Under the pieces are notes generated by a model that was not told where the DNA came from, did not search any database, and worked only from the letters and a program-made list of their open reading frames with translations. DNA of 64,000 nt from Acidobacteriota bacterium (GTDB lineage Bacteria; Acidobacteriota; Vicinamibacteria; Vicinamibacterales; CAVVIG01), in the NCBI GenBank assembly GCA_016195265.1, contig JACPZW010000086.1:34100-98099 (forward strand), written 5' to 3'. How positions within the stretch are numbered: the first letter of the stretch is position 1; each line of letters starts with the position of its first letter. This document shows, piece by piece, positions 36,501 to 43,752 of this stretch. The translations under genes were made by a program, and so were the position numbers.

Positions 36501-36590
36501 ACGGCGGGGGTGTCGAGCGGAACCTACATGTATCCGGGCAGCATCCTGCAGGGGCGCCTGATTCGCCTCGCCGCGGTGATTAACTGGTAA
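33507..36590 (+). CDS. TonB-dependent receptor, Oar-like (receptor 2)
   Basis: 1027 residues, a close paralogue of receptor 1 in its N-terminal half. Signal peptide: MVKRILLSACALACLLALPT ending TARAQ. The carboxypeptidase-regulatory domain ([38 protein letters not shown]) is followed by a plug with [12 protein letters not shown] and GVKINLVPKEGGNRFSG. The barrel ends GRLIRLAAVINW. A pair of cysteines (CYTGAKSCD) sits in an extracellular loop, also seen in receptor 1 as CKSGAIQCE. Start ATG 33507 has AGGAGG 7 bases upstream. It shares promoter and upstream element with receptor 1, suggesting the two arose by duplication with their control region. Confidence 0.92.
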   Translation: MVKRILLSACALACLLALPTTARAQSVFAGVVKDATGAVLPGVTVEAASPVLIEKIRSVSTDANGAYRIENLRPGTYVLTFTLPGFATVKRDGVELPSNFTSTINAELKVGAVEETVTVSGQSPVVDTQSNSKAQVLSREVLDAVPSSHTFQSVGQLVVGVTLTAPDVGGSQAMQQTYFTVHGLGAAQTSILNDGMIINGLQGDGAIQTYFNEGTNQEMVYQTGGGNVDSPTGGVKINLVPKEGGNRFSGSLFEGYESDKLQSSNMTDFLSTHGVTSLDKIGTYSDTDLTQGGPIAKDKVWFFGSLRLFTVNKPIASTFVGDGSNAGALACYTGAKSCDQGVDPQHQYSGLLRLTWQASPRNKFSGYMDRIHKVRGAAMGPGDEQTTSSVRWNSPNYSTAAVKWASTVSSKMLLEAGYSQNIERYNNLYPEGIAEPTPFTPGAINVNLTGSPWVAKVRHNDTQLARQWGAPARETGQYPDRYNAQASMSYVTGTHSVKVGFQDSWGVFNHTYRANADLYQNYLSGVPATVTLLDTSVWSAERLNGNLGIYGQDTWTVNRVTLTLGGRWEYVSESVVGQPLQQGRWANIPAFGDIDVPTWKTFSPRVAAVFDVFGDGKTAVRVGYNRYQAAATTTFASLYNPSAETTASGAWTDLNRDDIAQGTKGCVYLTPGCEINFSAVPNNFGVVSLANPDPGTERPYVEQYNVGATREVLRGVSVAFDWFHNNSKNIWERNNTRWTSASYRPLTVFSPIDGSPITMYDYVNSTVARDVVQVDSNDTSLTQKYDAFEFNFNARLPGGARLFGGSATDRTIANTCSAAANNPNFLITIGGTNYCDQSLSNIPWRTQFKLAATYPLPWYGITVSGSYQGLPGYLLGTSALTAGGAGAPNFTSMSGLGSIWSVTATTNYAVCPGNSASQGCVVGARVVPASFGLVSSSLSVPLVAPGVELTPRLNQFDFSFAKRITVGHLKFDPKIDIFNAFNSADYFNVRTTTFAPTATAGVSSGTYMYPGSILQGRLIRLAAVINW

Positions 36591-36597
36591 GATGAAA

Positions 36598-36700
36598 GAA
36601 AGTTAAAAGTTAAGAAGTTAAGAAGTTAAAAGTTAAAAGGGCTGGGGGCTGGGGTTCGAGGGCGTTTCAGCCCTTAGCCCTCTGCCTCAGCCCTTTTTTG
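36598..36700 (+). terminator. AAGTTAAAAGTT words and AGGGCTG repeat forming a terminator-like structure after TonB receptor 2
   Basis: AGTTAAAAGTTAAGAAGTTA words are followed by GGGCTGGGGGCTGGGG, then TTTCAGCCC, TTAGCCCTC and CAGCCC with TTTTTTG. Alternative G-rich/C-rich stems precede a T6 run. Confidence 0.6.
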
Positions 36701-36714
36701 TTATCGTGTACCCG

Positions 36715-37296
36715 ATGCCCCGGCTGCTCGCCGCGTTTCTCGTCGGGATGCTGGCGCTCGGACCTTCCGCACACGCGGCGCCGCAGGTGCGTGTCCTCGC
36801 GGTCAACGGCGGGCAGAAGGTGGATCCGCTTGCCGCGCCGGCCGGCATCAAGGCAATCGTCTTCCTCTTCACCAGCACCGACTGTCCGATCTCCAATCGC
36901 TACGCGCCGGAAGTGCGCCGGCTCGCGACGACGTTCGGACCGAAAGGCGTCACGTTCCGGCTCGTGTATCCCAATCCGGCGGAGACGGCAGCCGCCATCC
37001 GCGAGCACATGACCGCGTTCGCGTACGCGGGCGTGGCGCAGGCATTCCGCGATCCCACGCTCGATCTGGTCAAATTTGCCGGCGCCACGATTACGCCCGA
37101 GGCGGCGGTCGTCGCGGCCGGCAGGGTCGTCTATCGCGGCCGCATCGACGACCGCTACGTGGACCTCGGGCTCGAGCGGCCTGCGGCCACCACGCACGAT
37201 CTCGGTGACGCGATCGAGGCGATCCTGACCGGCCAGCCCGTGCGGCATCCGACGACGCAGGCCGTCGGCTGTTACATCGCCGACTTCGCGCGATGA
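36715..37296 (+). CDS. exported redoxin/AhpC-like thioredoxin-fold protein
   Basis: 193 residues with a signal peptide (MPRLLAAFLVGMLALGPSAHA). The thioredoxin fold is recognisable from IVFLFTSTDCPISNRYAPEVRRLA, the redoxin motif with a single active-site Cys (TDCPIS) in place of CXXC; a second Cys (VGCYIA) lies near the C-terminus. It resembles the peroxiredoxin-like redoxins of Planctomycetes and Acidobacteria. The stop overlaps the ATG of the next heme/copper monooxygenase by 4 bases, so the two proteins are made together. It may protect or load the copper or heme centre, or handle peroxide from uncoupled turnover; this is inferred from context. Start ATG 36715 was preferred to GTG 36706. 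Confidence 0.85.
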   Translation: MPRLLAAFLVGMLALGPSAHAAPQVRVLAVNGGQKVDPLAAPAGIKAIVFLFTSTDCPISNRYAPEVRRLATTFGPKGVTFRLVYPNPAETAAAIREHMTAFAYAGVAQAFRDPTLDLVKFAGATITPEAAVVAAGRVVYRGRIDDRYVDLGLERPAATTHDLGDAIEAILTGQPVRHPTTQAVGCYIADFAR

Positions 37297-39305
37297 AGAT
37301 TGCAACCGTCGCGCTCGCGCTGCTGGCGTTGACCAGCAGGCCGGGTCCTTTCCGCCTGATGAGTAGGCCGGGTCCTTTCGGACCCGGCGCGGTGGCGGGT
37401 CCAGAAGGACCCGCCCTACAAGTCACAACTCCTACGTACACCAAAGACATCGCGCCGCTGCTCGCGGACCGCTGCGGCATGTGCCACGACGCCGGCGGCG
37501 TCGCGCCGTTCGGCCTGCTGACGTACGCCGACGTGAAGCGGCATGCGGCGCAAGTCGCCGCCGTCACGCGCAGTCGCTACATGCCGCCGTGGAAGGCGGA
37601 CCCCGACAACGGTCCGTTCGTCGGCCAGCGTCCGCTCAACGACGCCGAGATCGATCTGATTCGCCGATGGGTGGACGGCGGCGTCGTCGAAGGCGATCCA
37701 CGCGACTTGCCCCCGCCGCGCCACTGGGCCGACGGCTGGCGGCTCGGCCCGCCCGATCTGATCGTCACGCTGCCGCAGCCGTACACGCTGCAGGCCGACG
37801 GGACCGACTTGTTCCGCATCTTCGTGATCCCGCTGCCGGTGACGAAAACGCGGTTCGTGCGCGGGCTCGAGTTCCGGCCGGGCAACCCGAAGGTCGTGCA
37901 CCACGCGAACATCCGCGTGGACAGGACCGCCGCGTCACGCGCGCTGGACGAGGCGGACGCCGGACCGGGCTACAGCGGACTGATCCTGCGGTCGGCCGAC
38001 TATCCGGAGGGGCACTTCCTCGGCTGGACGCCGGGGCAGGTCGCGCCCCTGCTGCCGAAGGAGTTCAGCTGGCGGCTCGACACGAAGACCGACCTCGTCG
38101 TCGAAACGCACATGCAGCCGAGCGGCAAGAAGGAGATCGTTCAGCCGTCGATCGGCCTGTACTTCAGCGACACGCCGCCGACGCGGACGCCGGCGATGCT
38201 GCGGCTCGGCCGCCAGACGATCGACATTCCCGCCGGCGAGCCGCAGTACATCGTCACCGATTCGTACGTGCTGCCGGTGGACGTCGAGATCGAAGCGCTG
38301 CAGCCGCACGCGCACTACCGCGCGCGCGACGTGCGGGGCGACGCAACGCTGCCGGACGGAACGCAGATGTCGCTGATTCACATCGGCGACTGGGATTTCC
38401 GCTGGCAGCACGTCTTCCAGTACGAATCGCCGCTGCGCCTGCCGAAGGGCACGACGCTCTCGATGCGGTGGGTGTACGACAACTCCGCCGCGAACCTGCG
38501 CAATCCCGAGCACCCGCCGAAACGCGCGAAATGGGGACAACGCTCGTCGGACGAGATGGGCGATCTGTGGATCCAGGTGCTGACGCGCAACGAGCCGGAT
38601 CTCGTGACGCTGACGCGCGAGTTCCGCGCGAAGGTTGCCGCTGAGGACGTCAACGGCTACGAAGTGGAGATCGAGAAGCACCCGACCGACACCGGGCTTC
38701 ACGACAGTGCCGCGCTGCTGTACCTCGAGGTGGGGCGGCCCGATGGCGCCGTCGCGCACTTCCAGCGGTCGCTCGCGCTCAAGGGCCGCTCGGCGCCCGC
38801 GCACTACAACCTCGGGACCGCGCTGTCGGTGGCCGGGCGCCTCGACGAAGCGGTGTACGAGTACCGCCAGGCGATTCAGATCGATTCCGCGTACGCCAAC
38901 GCCCACAACAATCTCGGCGGCGTGCTGCTGGCGCAGGGCAAGACGGCCGAGGCCGCGCGCGAATTCCGTGAGGTGGTCCGGCTGCAGCCGCAGTCGGCGT
39001 CGGGCCTGGCGAACCTCGCGTGGGTGCTGGCGACGGCGCCAAGGCCGGCCGAGCGCGATGCGGGACAGGCCGTCGATCTCGCCGAGCGCGTCGTCGACCT
39101 CACCGGCCGGCGGGACGCGCGCGCCCTGGACGTGCTCGGGGCCGCGTACGCGTCGGCGGGGCGGTTCGATCGCGCGCAGGGCGCGGCGGCCGCCGCGCTC
39201 CGCCTGCTGCCGGCGGAGCCGCTGGCGACAGAGATCCGCCAGCGGCGGGACCTCTACCGTCAGGGCCGGCCGTACGTCGCGCCGGACCCGGGATCGAGAC
39301 GATAA
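37293..39305 (+). CDS. secreted cytochrome c / PHM-like copper monooxygenase / TPR fusion (monooxygenase 2)
   Basis: 670 residues, a paralogue of the protein at 31210 with the same order. Heme motif CGMCH at 61-65, axial MPPW at 97-100, copper ligands His203/His204 (VVHHAN), His273 (ETHMQ), His339/His341 (PHAHY) and Met422 (SDEMG), then TPRs (about 460-600). All ligands are intact. Oddity: the signal peptide MKIATVALALLALT runs straight into about 28 residues encoded by GGGTCC palindromes (SRPGPFRLMSRPGPFGPG onward), placed between the hydrophobic core and the mature domain. The frame is kept. It is translationally coupled to the redoxin gene by ATGA overlap. Confidence 0.88.
   Translation: MKIATVALALLALTSRPGPFRLMSRPGPFGPGAVAGPEGPALQVTTPTYTKDIAPLLADRCGMCHDAGGVAPFGLLTYADVKRHAAQVAAVTRSRYMPPWKADPDNGPFVGQRPLNDAEIDLIRRWVDGGVVEGDPRDLPPPRHWADGWRLGPPDLIVTLPQPYTLQADGTDLFRIFVIPLPVTKTRFVRGLEFRPGNPKVVHHANIRVDRTAASRALDEADAGPGYSGLILRSADYPEGHFLGWTPGQVAPLLPKEFSWRLDTKTDLVVETHMQPSGKKEIVQPSIGLYFSDTPPTRTPAMLRLGRQTIDIPAGEPQYIVTDSYVLPVDVEIEALQPHAHYRARDVRGDATLPDGTQMSLIHIGDWDFRWQHVFQYESPLRLPKGTTLSMRWVYDNSAANLRNPEHPPKRAKWGQRSSDEMGDLWIQVLTRNEPDLVTLTREFRAKVAAEDVNGYEVEIEKHPTDTGLHDSAALLYLEVGRPDGAVAHFQRSLALKGRSAPAHYNLGTALSVAGRLDEAVYEYRQAIQIDSAYANAHNNLGGVLLAQGKTAEAAREFREVVRLQPQSASGLANLAWVLATAPRPAERDAGQAVDLAERVVDLTGRRDARALDVLGAAYASAGRFDRAQGAAAAALRLLPAEPLATEIRQRRDLYRQGRPYVAPDPGSRR
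37336..37420. repeat. GGGTCC palindromes inside the monooxygenase 2 signal-peptide region
   Basis: One incomplete AGGCCGGGTCCTTTC copy and one complete TAGGCCGGGTCC-TTTC-GGACCCGGC are followed by GGCGGGTCC-AGAA-GGACCCGCC and CCTAC. The TAG triplets fall out of frame, so the gene reads through. Confidence 0.88.
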
Positions 39306-39411
39306 ACTGGACGTTCGCGGTATGATATTGACTCTATAAGCCGCCTTCGCGCCGCCGGCGCTTCGGCGTGCCAAGGCGCCTTCCGGCCTGCCCATTCAGT
39401 AAGGAGCGATC

Positions 39412-40791
39412 ATGTCGGACTCGAAGATTCTGAAAACTGGTCTCGCGCTCGTCGCCCTTTGCGTCCTGCCGCGGCCGGCCCTGGCCGCCGATTCGCCGGC
39501 GCCGACGTTCGCCAAGGACGTTGCCCCGATCTTCCAGGCGAAGTGCGAAGCCTGCCACCGCCCGGACAACATGGCGCCCATGTCGCTGCAGACGTACGAC
39601 GAGGCGCGTCCGTGGGCGAAGTCGATCGCGCAGCGCGTCGGCGCGCGTCAGATGCCGCCGTGGCACATCGACAAGACCGTCGGCATCCAGAAGTTCAAGA
39701 ACGATCGGTCGCTGACCGACGATCAGGTCGACACGATCATCCGGTGGGTCAACGCGGGCGCGCCGAAGGGCGACCCGAAGGACATGCCGCCGCCGGTGAA
39801 GTGGACCGACGATACGAAGGAATGGTCGCTGCAGGCCAAGTACGGCCAGCCCGACCTCCTCGTGAAGTCGCCCGAGTACACGATGCCGGCCGTGGCGCAG
39901 GATGCCTGGTGGCGGCCGAACGTGCCGACGAATCTGAGCGAGCCGCGCTGGGTCCGCGCGATCGAAATCCGTCCGGTCGGCAAGAACGCCCGCAAGATCA
40001 CGCACCACGCGCTGGCGTTTCTCCGGCAGGTCGAGAAGGACATGCCCAAGGAATTGCTCAGCAACGACCCGAACGTCGCGGGCGAGGGCCTGTTCATGGA
40101 ATGGGCCGTGGGCAAGAACGGCGACGAGATGCGTCCGGACTCGGGGCGCCTGATGCTGCCCGGCTCGAGCATCACGTGGGAGATGCACTACCACGCGGTC
40201 GGCGAGGAGATCTCGGCGCACACCGAGCTCGCGCTCTGGTTCTATCCGAAGGGCCAGGAGCCGAAGCACCGCGAGGTGCTGGGGCTGTTCAATACGTTCT
40301 CGGCGCCTCCGGGCGTGTCGCTGCCCAACGCGCAGCCGCTCGACATCGCGCCGAACAGCGTGACGACCACCGAGAGCTTCGTGACGCTGAAGGAGAACGC
40401 CCGCATCGAGAACTTCCAGGCGCACATGCACCTGCGCGGCAAGGGCATGTCGATGGAAGCGATCTATCCGGACGGCAAGCGTGAAACGCTGAGCCAGGTG
40501 ACGGATTTCAACTTTAACTGGCACAACATGTACATCTACGCGGACGACGTGGCGCCGCTCCTGCCGAAAGGCACGATGCTCCACTTCATCGCGTGGTACG
40601 ACAACACGCGCAACAACAAGTCGAACCCGGACCCCGATCAGTGGGTCGGCTGGGGCGATCGCACGGTGGACGAGATGGGCCACGCGTGGCTGAACATCAC
40701 GTACTACAACGATGCGGACTTCAAGGCCGAGCAGGCCAAGCGCTCGGCCGCGAAGACCACGACGACCGCGGGCGCGCAGCAGGATCGGTAG
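39412..40791 (+). CDS. secreted cytochrome c / PHM-like copper monooxygenase (monooxygenase 3)
   Basis: 459 residues, without TPRs. The signal peptide is MSDSKILKTGLALVALCVLP then RPALA. The heme domain has CEACH at 45-49 and MPPW at 81-84. The monooxygenase core (about 135-435) carries His198/His199 (ITHHAL), His259 with His261 (EMHYH), His338/His340 (QAHMHLRGKGM) and Met422 (VDEMGHAW). The copper sites are therefore complete. It shares more sequence with the protein at 61655 (AHMHLRGK block, EMHYH/QMHYN block) than with the two TPR fusions. AAGGAG lies 6-11 bases before ATG. A secreted protein of unknown function follows after 9 bases in the same operon. Confidence 0.9.
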   Translation: MSDSKILKTGLALVALCVLPRPALAADSPAPTFAKDVAPIFQAKCEACHRPDNMAPMSLQTYDEARPWAKSIAQRVGARQMPPWHIDKTVGIQKFKNDRSLTDDQVDTIIRWVNAGAPKGDPKDMPPPVKWTDDTKEWSLQAKYGQPDLLVKSPEYTMPAVAQDAWWRPNVPTNLSEPRWVRAIEIRPVGKNARKITHHALAFLRQVEKDMPKELLSNDPNVAGEGLFMEWAVGKNGDEMRPDSGRLMLPGSSITWEMHYHAVGEEISAHTELALWFYPKGQEPKHREVLGLFNTFSAPPGVSLPNAQPLDIAPNSVTTTESFVTLKENARIENFQAHMHLRGKGMSMEAIYPDGKRETLSQVTDFNFNWHNMYIYADDVAPLLPKGTMLHFIAWYDNTRNNKSNPDPDQWVGWGDRTVDEMGHAWLNITYYNDADFKAEQAKRSAAKTTTTAGAQQDR

Positions 40792-40800
40792 CCCGCGGGC

Positions 40801-41709
40801 ATGAGACATTCAGTCGCGGTCGTCGCAATCACTCTTGCGCTCGCGGCCGGCGTGTTCGAACACGCCGGCGCGCAAGCGCAGGGTCAGGGTCAGACGACGC
40901 CCAGCGGGTTGCCTCTGTCGCTGGGATTACGCGAAAAGGGCAGCAGCCTCACGCCCGCCTTTGAGGGCTGGTACCACAACAAGGACGGCAGCGTCAGCGT
41001 GCTCGTGGGGTACCTGAATCGCAACACGAAGCAGGAGTTCGACATTCCGGTCGGTCCGAACAACCGTCTCGAACCGGGCGGTCCCGATCAGGGGCAGCCG
41101 ACGCACTTCCAGCCCGGCCGGCAGTGGGGTGTGTTTTCCGTCAAGCTGCCGAAGGATTTCGGCGACAAGAAACTGACGTGGACGTTGACCGCCAACGGCT
41201 TCACGAACTCGATCACGCTCCACACCAAACCTGAGTACATCATCGAGCCGTACGAGGACGCCGCCAGCAAGAACACGCCGCCGGTAATCAAGTTCGAGGC
41301 GAACGGGAAGACGTTCACCGGACCGCCGTCCGGCATCGCCGCGACCTACACCGCGGGCGTCAACGCGCCGCTGACGCTCGAGGCGTGGGTGACGGACGAG
41401 CCCGCGAAGCTGAACGTGCAGACGTTCCCCGGCTTTACGCCGCCGCAGCCGGCGGTGAAGTGGAGTGTGTTTCGCGGGCCGGCCGCTGGGAGCACTGTCA
41501 GCGCGGCGAGCGCGGCAAGCACGGTCAAGTTCGATCCCGTGAGCCCGAAGATCGCCGCCGCCGCCGGCGAGATCTCGACGACCGTGACGTTCCTAGCCGC
41601 GGGCGACTACATCCTGCGCCTGCAGGCGAACGATTCGACGGGTGAGGGTGGCGGCGGATTCCAGTGCTGCTGGACCAACGCGCACGTGAAGGTCACGGTC
41701 AAACCGTAG
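40801..41709 (+). CDS. secreted protein of unknown function following monooxygenase 3
   Basis: 302 residues. The signal peptide (MRHSVAVVAITLALAAGVFE) ends near HAGAQA. The mature part is beta-rich: EGWYHNKDGSVSVLVGYLNRN and QEFDIPVGPNNRLEPGGPDQ in the first half suggest a sandwich domain, and an Ig-like C-terminal half has APLTLEAWVTDEPAK and AGDYILRLQANDSTGEG. A CC pair sits in the final GGFQCCWTNAHVKV strand. No catalytic motif is recognisable. It starts 9 bases after the monooxygenase stop and its own stop overlaps the next gene. Similar proteins next to monooxygenases of this type are common in Acidobacteria in my recollection, so an accessory role (substrate binding or copper delivery) is possible. 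Confidence 0.75.
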   Translation: MRHSVAVVAITLALAAGVFEHAGAQAQGQGQTTPSGLPLSLGLREKGSSLTPAFEGWYHNKDGSVSVLVGYLNRNTKQEFDIPVGPNNRLEPGGPDQGQPTHFQPGRQWGVFSVKLPKDFGDKKLTWTLTANGFTNSITLHTKPEYIIEPYEDAASKNTPPVIKFEANGKTFTGPPSGIAATYTAGVNAPLTLEAWVTDEPAKLNVQTFPGFTPPQPAVKWSVFRGPAAGSTVSAASAASTVKFDPVSPKIAAAAGEISTTVTFLAAGDYILRLQANDSTGEGGGGFQCCWTNAHVKVTVKP

Positions 41710-43739
41710 TGGCTCGCGGCCGGGGCGCCTGGCTCCTGGCGCTGCTGTTCCTCGGCATCTCGCTGCCCCTTACCGCATACGGCCGGTACGAGCGCGCCGG
41801 CTGGCTCCTCCTGACCGCTCCCGGCGATCGCACCGACGACGAGCAGGTGATCCTCGGCAGCGCCGTGCTGCACGACGGCCGGCCCGTCATGTACGAAAAC
41901 TGGTCGAGCGTGCAGCAGGTCGCCTTCTTCAGCGGCCTGGAGTCGGCCCGCCGCGGGCAGGACTACTTTCTGCTCCGGCCCGTCTACTCGCTGCTCGCCA
42001 CGCTCGCCGCGCCGCTGACCGGCGTGCTCCCCGCGCTCCTTCTCGTCAACTGGCTCGCGTGGGCCTGCTGCGTCTGGATGGCGTGGCGGCTGACGATCCG
42101 GCTGTCCGGTGATCCGCTGGCCGCCGCGATCGCCGCCGCACTCGCGATCGCCGGCATTGGGATGGTCGTGCACATCGGCGACTACAGCGCGCATCTGCTT
42201 TCCTTTGCGGTGTACTTCGCCGGCGTCTGTCTGCTGTGGGAGAGCCGCGTCCTCGTCGAGCCGCGGCCGTGGTCCACGCACCTGAGCCTGGCCGCCTTCT
42301 TCGCGGTCGCCGTGCTCGTGTACAACACCGGCGTGATGCTCGTCGCGGTCTACGTGCTGTCGAGTCTTCGCCACAACGCGTGGACGAAGGTGGCGGCTGG
42401 CGCCGCGTTCGCGTTGGCCGCGCGGCCGGCATGGCAAATCTGGCTGCGCCTGATGGGCGTCCACGTGGCCGACGCCGAGCGCCTCGTGTTGAGGACGTCG
42501 CTCCGTGAGTGGCTGCATGTGCTGTCGCTCGGCGTCGTCCCTGCCGTCCTCCAGACGCCGCGCCTCCTGACCGAGTTCTTTCTCTTCGACTCGCCGCTGG
42601 TCGTCGTTGGCGGCATCCTCGCGTTCGCGCTGCTGTCGCGCGGCGCGCCGCAGCGCTGGTTCGGCGCGGTCGTCCTCGCCATCCCGATCGTCGCCGTCTT
42701 GCCGTTTGCGATGTACGCGACCGCCCGCGGCTACGTGGTGTACGGCGCCAGCATCTGGCTGTATTGCTGGATCGGCGTCGCGCTCGCGCGCGGCCTCCGC
42801 GCGCCGCGGCTCCGCCCGGCTGCCGCGCTGGCGCTCGTCGTCGTTGCCGCCACGCACGTCGCGTGGTCCACAGCGCATCTCTGGGGCTGGCTCGGCCCGG
42901 TCAAGGGCTACTTCCTCGGCTGGGACCAGGCCAGGACGTATCTTTTCCACGCGCGGCCGGCCGTCATCAGCATGACCGGCCGCGAACCGTCGGCGGTTCT
43001 TTTCGGCGGCGATGCGTCGCTCGTTTCCGCGGGCGCGCTGGTCACCAGCGCGTACACATCGGTCGGCCCGGACGTGGTGTCGTTCGTGCGGGCGCTCGCC
43101 GCGCGCGGCGCGATTCTGCTGGCGGTCGCCGTGCTGGGCGCGATGGTGATGAAGACGGCGCGCGCGCGCATCCTCGCCGTGGCGGCCGTGGCGGCCGTTG
43201 CGATTGGTTCGGCGGCCGTGTCCGCCGCAACGTTCAGATCGCTCCCGCAGTCATTCGAAGTTGCGACCGCGATTGAACTGGCGCCGGGCGCGCGTCTCAG
43301 CTACCGCGTCGCGCTGTCGCCGCGCTTCGGCGAGGAACTCGTCCGCCTGACCGAGGCATCAGACGAAGTCGTGCTCAAGCTCCTGCCGAACGATTGGAAT
43401 TCGGTGGATCTCAGGGGGCACGCGTGGGAGGACGTCCGCGTCACAGCGACGGCCGGCGATACGGCGCTGGCCCTCGATCGCAAGGCAGTCTTCTGGCGAA
43501 TCGCCGGCGGCCCGGAGGCGGCCGCCGCGTTGCGGCGCGCGGGCCGTCTCGAGATAGATCTGGCGAACCTCAGTCGGCGGACCGTGAACGTGCCAGGATG
43601 GCAGCGGGTAGGTCTGCCCGAGCGGGAGGCGATCCTTCGCGGGCCCGGCGGCGCCCCGGCACAGGCGCCGCGGGCGCTGCCCGCGTTCGAAGTGCGCGTC
43701 ATCCGTCCCGACGGCAGCCTGAAGGCGGTCGGATTCTAG
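41709..43739 (+). CDS. polytopic membrane protein, glycosyltransferase-C-like, of a glycan locus
   Basis: 676 residues. GTG 41709 overlaps the preceding stop (TAGTG). About 12 membrane segments occupy residues 5-510: an N-terminal anchor, then GVLPALLLVNWLAWACCVW, AAAIAAALAIAGIGMVV and later helices. A soluble region with acidic turns (DRTDDEQVILGS and onward) follows helix 1, in the position where GT-C enzymes carry their catalytic aspartates. A periplasmic beta domain (about 515-676) ends the protein. No named family is certain. Position next to AsnB-like, GT2, acetyltransferase and methyltransferase genes suggests a polyprenyl-phosphate-sugar-dependent transferase or polymerase-like role. 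Confidence in function is low; in the gene, high. Confidence 0.7.
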   Translation: MARGRGAWLLALLFLGISLPLTAYGRYERAGWLLLTAPGDRTDDEQVILGSAVLHDGRPVMYENWSSVQQVAFFSGLESARRGQDYFLLRPVYSLLATLAAPLTGVLPALLLVNWLAWACCVWMAWRLTIRLSGDPLAAAIAAALAIAGIGMVVHIGDYSAHLLSFAVYFAGVCLLWESRVLVEPRPWSTHLSLAAFFAVAVLVYNTGVMLVAVYVLSSLRHNAWTKVAAGAAFALAARPAWQIWLRLMGVHVADAERLVLRTSLREWLHVLSLGVVPAVLQTPRLLTEFFLFDSPLVVVGGILAFALLSRGAPQRWFGAVVLAIPIVAVLPFAMYATARGYVVYGASIWLYCWIGVALARGLRAPRLRPAAALALVVVAATHVAWSTAHLWGWLGPVKGYFLGWDQARTYLFHARPAVISMTGREPSAVLFGGDASLVSAGALVTSAYTSVGPDVVSFVRALAARGAILLAVAVLGAMVMKTARARILAVAAVAAVAIGSAAVSAATFRSLPQSFEVATAIELAPGARLSYRVALSPRFGEELVRLTEASDEVVLKLLPNDWNSVDLRGHAWEDVRVTATAGDTALALDRKAVFWRIAGGPEAAAALRRAGRLEIDLANLSRRTVNVPGWQRVGLPEREAILRGPGGAPAQAPRALPAFEVRVIRPDGSLKAVGF

Positions 43740-43752
43740 CGACGTTACGCTG

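Noticed and set aside
39318..39340. Promoter TATGAT / TTGACT before monooxygenase 3
   Set aside because: The two hexamers are in the wrong order and spacing for one promoter; no confident pairing.
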